Of a stretch of 8,063 nucleotides of DNA, positions 5,660 to 8,063 are shown piece by piece; position 1 is the stretch's first letter, and the number at the start of each line of letters is the position of its first letter. The position numbers were made by a program, and so were the translations under genes. The notes beneath the pieces were generated by a model, which was not told the DNA's origin, searched no databases, and saw only the letters and a program-made list of their open reading frames with translations. Origin of the DNA: Phycisphaerales bacterium (GTDB taxonomy: Bacteria > Planctomycetota > Phycisphaerae > Phycisphaerales > SM1A02); assembly GCA_018882625.1 (NCBI GenBank), contig VERO01000098.1, positions 1 to 8,063 on the forward strand. Reading direction: 5' to 3'.

Positions 5660-6535
5660 ATGCGCAGGCGCAACTCCTCCACGCACCCCTTCACCGACGC
5701 ATCGCGCGGCGTGCGCCTCCAGAAGGTGCTCGCTGATGCGGGAGTGGCCGCGCGCCGCGCATGCGAGGAGCTCATCGAGTCCGGCGTCGTGAGCGTCAAC
5801 GGCACGGTTGTCGACTCGCTGCCCGCATGGGTGGACCCCGCGAAGGACAGGATCAGCGTCGGCGGCAAGCCTGTGCGCACGCGCTCGGAGACGAGGCGCC
5901 GCTACGTGTACGTGCTGCTGCACAAGCCGCGCGGGTACGTGTGCACGAGCAGCGATCCTGAGGGACGCCCGCGTGCCGCGGACCTCATCGAGCATCCGTC
6001 GGGCGAGCGCCTCTACCCGGTGGGAAGGCTCGACATGGACTCCAGCGGCCTGCTGCTGCTCACGAACGACGGGGAGCTCGCGAACCGCCTGACGCACCCG
6101 CGCTACGAGGTGCACAAGGGCTACGAGGTGACGGTGCGCGGCGAGGTGGGCCCCGAGGAGGTGCGCCGCCTCGAGCGCGGCATCTTCCTTCCCGACAAGG
6201 ATGAGCCTGGACAGCAGGCCAGCGCATCAAGCCTGCGCATCATCAAGCGCGACCGCGAGCGCACGCTGCTGCTGATGGAGCTCCGCGAGGGCCGGAACAG
6301 GCAGATCCGCCGCATGATGCTGCGGCTGGGCCATCCGGTGCGCAAGCTCAAGCGCGTGCGCATGGGACCGCTGCAGCTGCGCAGGCTTGCTGTGGGCGCG
6401 TGGCGCGACCTGACGTCGGACGAGCTTGCCGCGCTGCGTGCGGCCGCCTTCGTGGATGCGGCGACGCTGCGCCAGCGTGCGGCGCGCGCGGGCAAGGGCG
6501 TGGGCAGGGAGCGTCCGGGCCGCGCCAAGGCGTAG
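5660..6535 (+). CDS. RsuA/RluB/RluE/RluF-family rRNA pseudouridine synthase
   Basis: A 291-residue cytosolic enzyme that isomerises a specific uridine in ribosomal RNA to pseudouridine. Residues 17-70 form an S4 RNA-binding domain (RLQKVLADAGVAARRACEELI, then SGVVSVNGTVV). The catalytic domain follows, with LLHKPRGYVCT at 87-96 and YPVGRLDMDSSGLLLLTNDG at 119-138, in which Asp125 is the catalytic aspartate. The C-terminal signature ELREGRNRQIRRMMLRLGHPV is at 208-227. The domain order and length best match RluB-like large-subunit enzymes, but the exact target base cannot be settled from sequence alone. A basic tail after residue 270 (RAGKGVGRERPGRAKA) could help bind RNA. It starts 33 bp from the divergent exported protein gene, has no Shine-Dalgarno, and its stop codon is 9 bp before the next gene. 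Confidence 0.93.
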   Translation: MRRRNSSTHPFTDASRGVRLQKVLADAGVAARRACEELIESGVVSVNGTVVDSLPAWVDPAKDRISVGGKPVRTRSETRRRYVYVLLHKPRGYVCTSSDPEGRPRAADLIEHPSGERLYPVGRLDMDSSGLLLLTNDGELANRLTHPRYEVHKGYEVTVRGEVGPEEVRRLERGIFLPDKDEPGQQASASSLRIIKRDRERTLLLMELREGRNRQIRRMMLRLGHPVRKLKRVRMGPLQLRRLAVGAWRDLTSDELAALRAAAFVDAATLRQRAARAGKGVGRERPGRAKA

Positions 6536-6538
6536 AAT
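6533..6538 (+). promoter_or_regulatory. possible -10 box of the FmdB-like gene, overlapping the preceding stop codon
   Basis: TAGAAT ends 6 nt before the ATG at 6545, the same spacing as the TACCCT box before the pseudouridine synthase. Its first three bases are the TAG stop of that gene. The alternative reading is simple co-transcription with a weak AGG ribosome-binding site 5 nt before the ATG. Confidence 0.3.
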
Positions 6539-6544
6539 CAGGTC

Positions 6545-6778
6545 ATGCCCCAGTACGAGTACATCTGCGAGGACGACGGTGAGGTGATCACGCTGCTGCG
6601 GTCCATGCGGGATGCCGATGCGCCCGTTGAGGATCCCTCGGGCAAGGGCCGCCGCTTTGTCCGCAAGCTCAGCTGCTTCGGCGTGGCCGGGAGCGAGGCG
6701 GGCACGGGCTCGTCGCACGTGCACCTCGGGTCGTGCTGCCCCTGCGGCAAGCCATCGAGCGCGTGCGGCCGCAACTGA
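6545..6778 (+). CDS. FmdB-like small protein with degenerate zinc ribbon
   Basis: A 77-residue protein. The N terminus MPQYEYICEDDG matches the FmdB/CxxC_CxxC_SSSS putative regulatory family, whose members start M-P-x-Y-E-Y-x-C-x-x-C-G and are thought to hold one zinc ion through two Cys pairs. Here Cys8 is kept but the partner position 11 is Asp, and the second C-P-x-C is replaced by E-D-P-S-G (29-33) before a typical R-R-x-V-R-K-L-S segment. Five other cysteines lie later (44, 64, 65, 67, 74), four of them in the tail SCCPCGKPSSAC, which may be a replacement metal site. The family's biochemical role is unproven. It lies 9 bp after the pseudouridine synthase and 23 bp before the DUF429 gene. 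It might be co-transcribed or have its own promoter. Confidence 0.8.
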   Translation: MPQYEYICEDDGEVITLLRSMRDADAPVEDPSGKGRRFVRKLSCFGVAGSEAGTGSSHVHLGSCCPCGKPSSACGRN

Positions 6779-6801
6779 CGGTAGCCACTGCGCATCCCAT
6801 C

Positions 6802-7602
6802 ATGATCCTCCACGGAGTCGACTTCTCCGGCGCCGACTCCGGCGGCAGCCACAAGATCCGTGTCGCCACGCGCGTCACCGGTGGTCGGCCGCCGCGCGGC
6901 GCACCTCGCGCGCGCGCTGGCGAGAACAGGTCCGAGGCCGCCGAGACGACTGTCGAGCGCATGGACCGCCGCGGGCTTCTGGAGCGCATCCGCGCCAGCG
7001 CTCGCGACGGGTCGGCCCACTTCTGGCGCATCGATGCGCCGGTCGGCCTGCCGATGGCGACGCTCGAGTCGCATGGCGTGCGTGGCGACTGGCTCGCCGT
7101 CGCCGGGTGGATGGAGTCGTTCGGTGGCGCGCGGCCCTGGCGCGCGGCCCTGCGCAGCATCGAGCGCACGGAGCCGCGGCGATCGGCCGATCACGACGCG
7201 CGCACACCCATGGCGCCGATGAACCTGCGCGTCTTCAAGCAGACCTGGACGCTGGTGTGCGAGGTGCTGCTTCCGCTGGCGCGCGAGGGCGAGGTGTCCA
7301 TTGAGCCGATGAGGCCTGTGCGCGGCGCGGCGGTGGCGGTTGGCGAGGGATGCCCTGCGAGCGTGCTCCAGCGCCGCGGGTGGCCGTCGCGCGCGTACAA
7401 GGGCGAAGGCGAGCCGCCGCAGCGCGTTCGCGAGGAGATCCTGCGGAGGCTGCGCGGCGCAGGCGTGCGCACGTCGGCGGCGCTGCAGCGTCAGGCCGCC
7501 GAGGACACCGAGGGCGACATGGTCGATGCGCTGATCCTGGCGACCGACCCATGCGCGTGCGCAGTGCCGCGCGAGGCGCTCGTCGAGGGATGGGTGTGGT
7601 GA
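6802..7602 (+). CDS. DUF429-family protein, predicted RNase H-like fold
   Basis: A 266-residue protein of the DUF429 (predicted nuclease, RNase H/actin-like) group, with no established substrate. Visible marks are GVDFSGA at 5-11 (Asp7), FWRIDAPVGLP at 74-84 (Asp78), GEGCPASVLQRRGWP at 181-195 (Glu182, family E-x-x-P), AYKGEGE at 198-204, and EGDMVDALILA at 237-247 (Asp239, Asp242). These acidic positions are what an RNase H-type metal site would need, so catalysis is plausible but unproven. Residues 24-45 form a basic, Pro/Arg/Gly-rich insertion after the first strand. The ATG at 6802 is chosen because GVDFSGA normally sits at the extreme N terminus; a GTG at 6733 would overlap the FmdB-like gene by 46 bp. 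The stop overlaps the queE start, implying coupling with it. Confidence 0.82.
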   Translation: MILHGVDFSGADSGGSHKIRVATRVTGGRPPRGAPRARAGENRSEAAETTVERMDRRGLLERIRASARDGSAHFWRIDAPVGLPMATLESHGVRGDWLAVAGWMESFGGARPWRAALRSIERTEPRRSADHDARTPMAPMNLRVFKQTWTLVCEVLLPLAREGEVSIEPMRPVRGAAVAVGEGCPASVLQRRGWPSRAYKGEGEPPQRVREEILRRLRGAGVRTSAALQRQAAEDTEGDMVDALILATDPCACAVPREALVEGWVW

Positions 7603-8063
7603 GCGAGTCGCTGCGCATCAACGAGATCTTCCACTCGATTCAGGGGGAGTCGTCCTGGGCCGGGTGCCCGTGCGTCTTCGTGCGCCTCACGGGTTGCCCG
7701 CTGCGCTGCACGTACTGCGACACGGAGTACGCCTTCCGCGAGGGCACGTCGCGGACCGTCGAGGATGTGGTGCGCGAGGTGCACGCGATCGGATGCCCGC
7801 TGGTCGAGGTGACCGGCGGCGAGCCGCTGGCGCAGCGCGCGTGCCCGGCACTGGTGCGGCGCCTGCTCGACCTTGGGCACACGGTGCTTGTCGAGACATC
7901 CGGCGCGTTGGACACCTCGGCGCTCGATCCGCGCGTGCACATCATCCTGGACGTGAAGACGCCTGGCTCGGGCGAGCACGCCCGCAATCTCGCATCGAAC
8001 CTCGATCGGCTGCGCCCGCACGACGAGGCCAAGTTCGTGGTCACCGACCGCGCCGACTACGAG
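7599..8063 (+). CDS. queE: 7-carboxy-7-deazaguanine synthase QueE (3' partial)
   Basis: A radical SAM enzyme that converts 6-carboxy-5,6,7,8-tetrahydropterin to 7-carboxy-7-deazaguanine, the ring-contraction step toward preQ0 and queuosine tRNA modification. The first 155 residues are visible. Marks are INEIFHSIQGES at 7-18, the cluster-binding motif C-P-L-R-C-T-Y-C (Cys33, Cys37, Cys40; CX3CX2C spacing), VTGGEP at 71-76 for SAM binding, LVETSGALD and ILDVKTPGSGE. The rest, usually 50-100 residues, lies beyond the window. I prefer GTG 7599, which forms a GTGA overlap with the DUF429 stop and gives the usual N terminus; GTG 7596 and ATG 7590 in the same frame are alternatives. A GAGG Shine-Dalgarno is at 7585-7588. 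No other que gene is in view. Confidence 0.94.
   Translation, partial: MSESLRINEIFHSIQGESSWAGCPCVFVRLTGCPLRCTYCDTEYAFREGTSRTVEDVVREVHAIGCPLVEVTGGEPLAQRACPALVRRLLDLGHTVLVETSGALDTSALDPRVHIILDVKTPGSGEHARNLASNLDRLRPHDEAKFVVTDRADYE

Noticed and set aside
5627..6115. Upstream extension of the exported repeat protein frame to 6115
   Set aside because: The extension is antisense to the S4 and catalytic domains of the pseudouridine synthase, whereas a signal peptide begins at 5626.
6733..6801. GTG at 6733 as the DUF429 start
   Set aside because: It would overlap the FmdB-like gene by 46 bp and add 23 residues before GVDFSGA, which normally lies at the N terminus.
1..8063. tRNA, rRNA, riboswitch or insertion sequence
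   Set aside because: Nearly all bases are in supported coding regions; the largest gap between genes is 57 bp and no transposase or terminal repeats were seen.

Overview
The window is a dense stretch of high-GC bacterial chromosome, with almost no intergenic space and no RNA genes, insertion sequences or CRISPR. Its gene content is core and housekeeping, plus one unusual exported protein. The style of the NuoB, the divergent FmdB-like protein and the exported D-G-N-D-R-Y repeat protein suggest Planctomycetota, possibly Phycisphaerae. That is an inference from pattern memory and was not tested by any search.

Layout. (1) Positions 1-854, + strand: the C-terminal three quarters of a PLP-dependent class I/II aminotransferase. 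It converges, with only 3 bp between stop codons, on (2) a minus-strand block read from 5626 down to 858. In reading order this block holds a 729-residue exported repeat protein (5626-3437), a YihY/BrkB-family membrane protein (3379-2069), a STAS-domain protein (2072-1713), an 80-residue putative lipoprotein (1716-1474) and nuoB (1427-858). YihY, STAS and lipoprotein overlap by 4 bases at each junction (ATGA, GTGA) and look translationally coupled. (3) From 5660 rightwards, + strand: an RsuA/RluB-family pseudouridine synthase, a small FmdB-like protein, a DUF429 protein and the N-terminal part of queE, which runs off the window end. The two blocks diverge from a 33-bp intergenic region.

How the genes relate. 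NuoB (complex I), QueE (queuosine/7-deazaguanine synthesis) and the pseudouridine synthase (rRNA modification) act in unrelated core pathways. The YihY-STAS-lipoprotein trio is the only group whose spacing argues for a shared role, probably at the cell envelope, though that role is not known. The nuoB gene stands apart from nuoA and nuoC, which normally flank it.

Most noteworthy: the exported protein has about eleven copies of a roughly 27-residue repeat (D-x-x-G-[ND]-D-x-Y ... Q-G ... G-[IV]-x-hydrophobic-D), probably a solenoid. Several independent genes have a TANNNT box 6-9 nt before the start codon and little or no Shine-Dalgarno sequence, which suggests leaderless transcripts. A perfect 16-bp palindrome covers the ribosome-binding site of the small lipoprotein gene. 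The FmdB-like protein has lost most of its zinc-binding cysteines.
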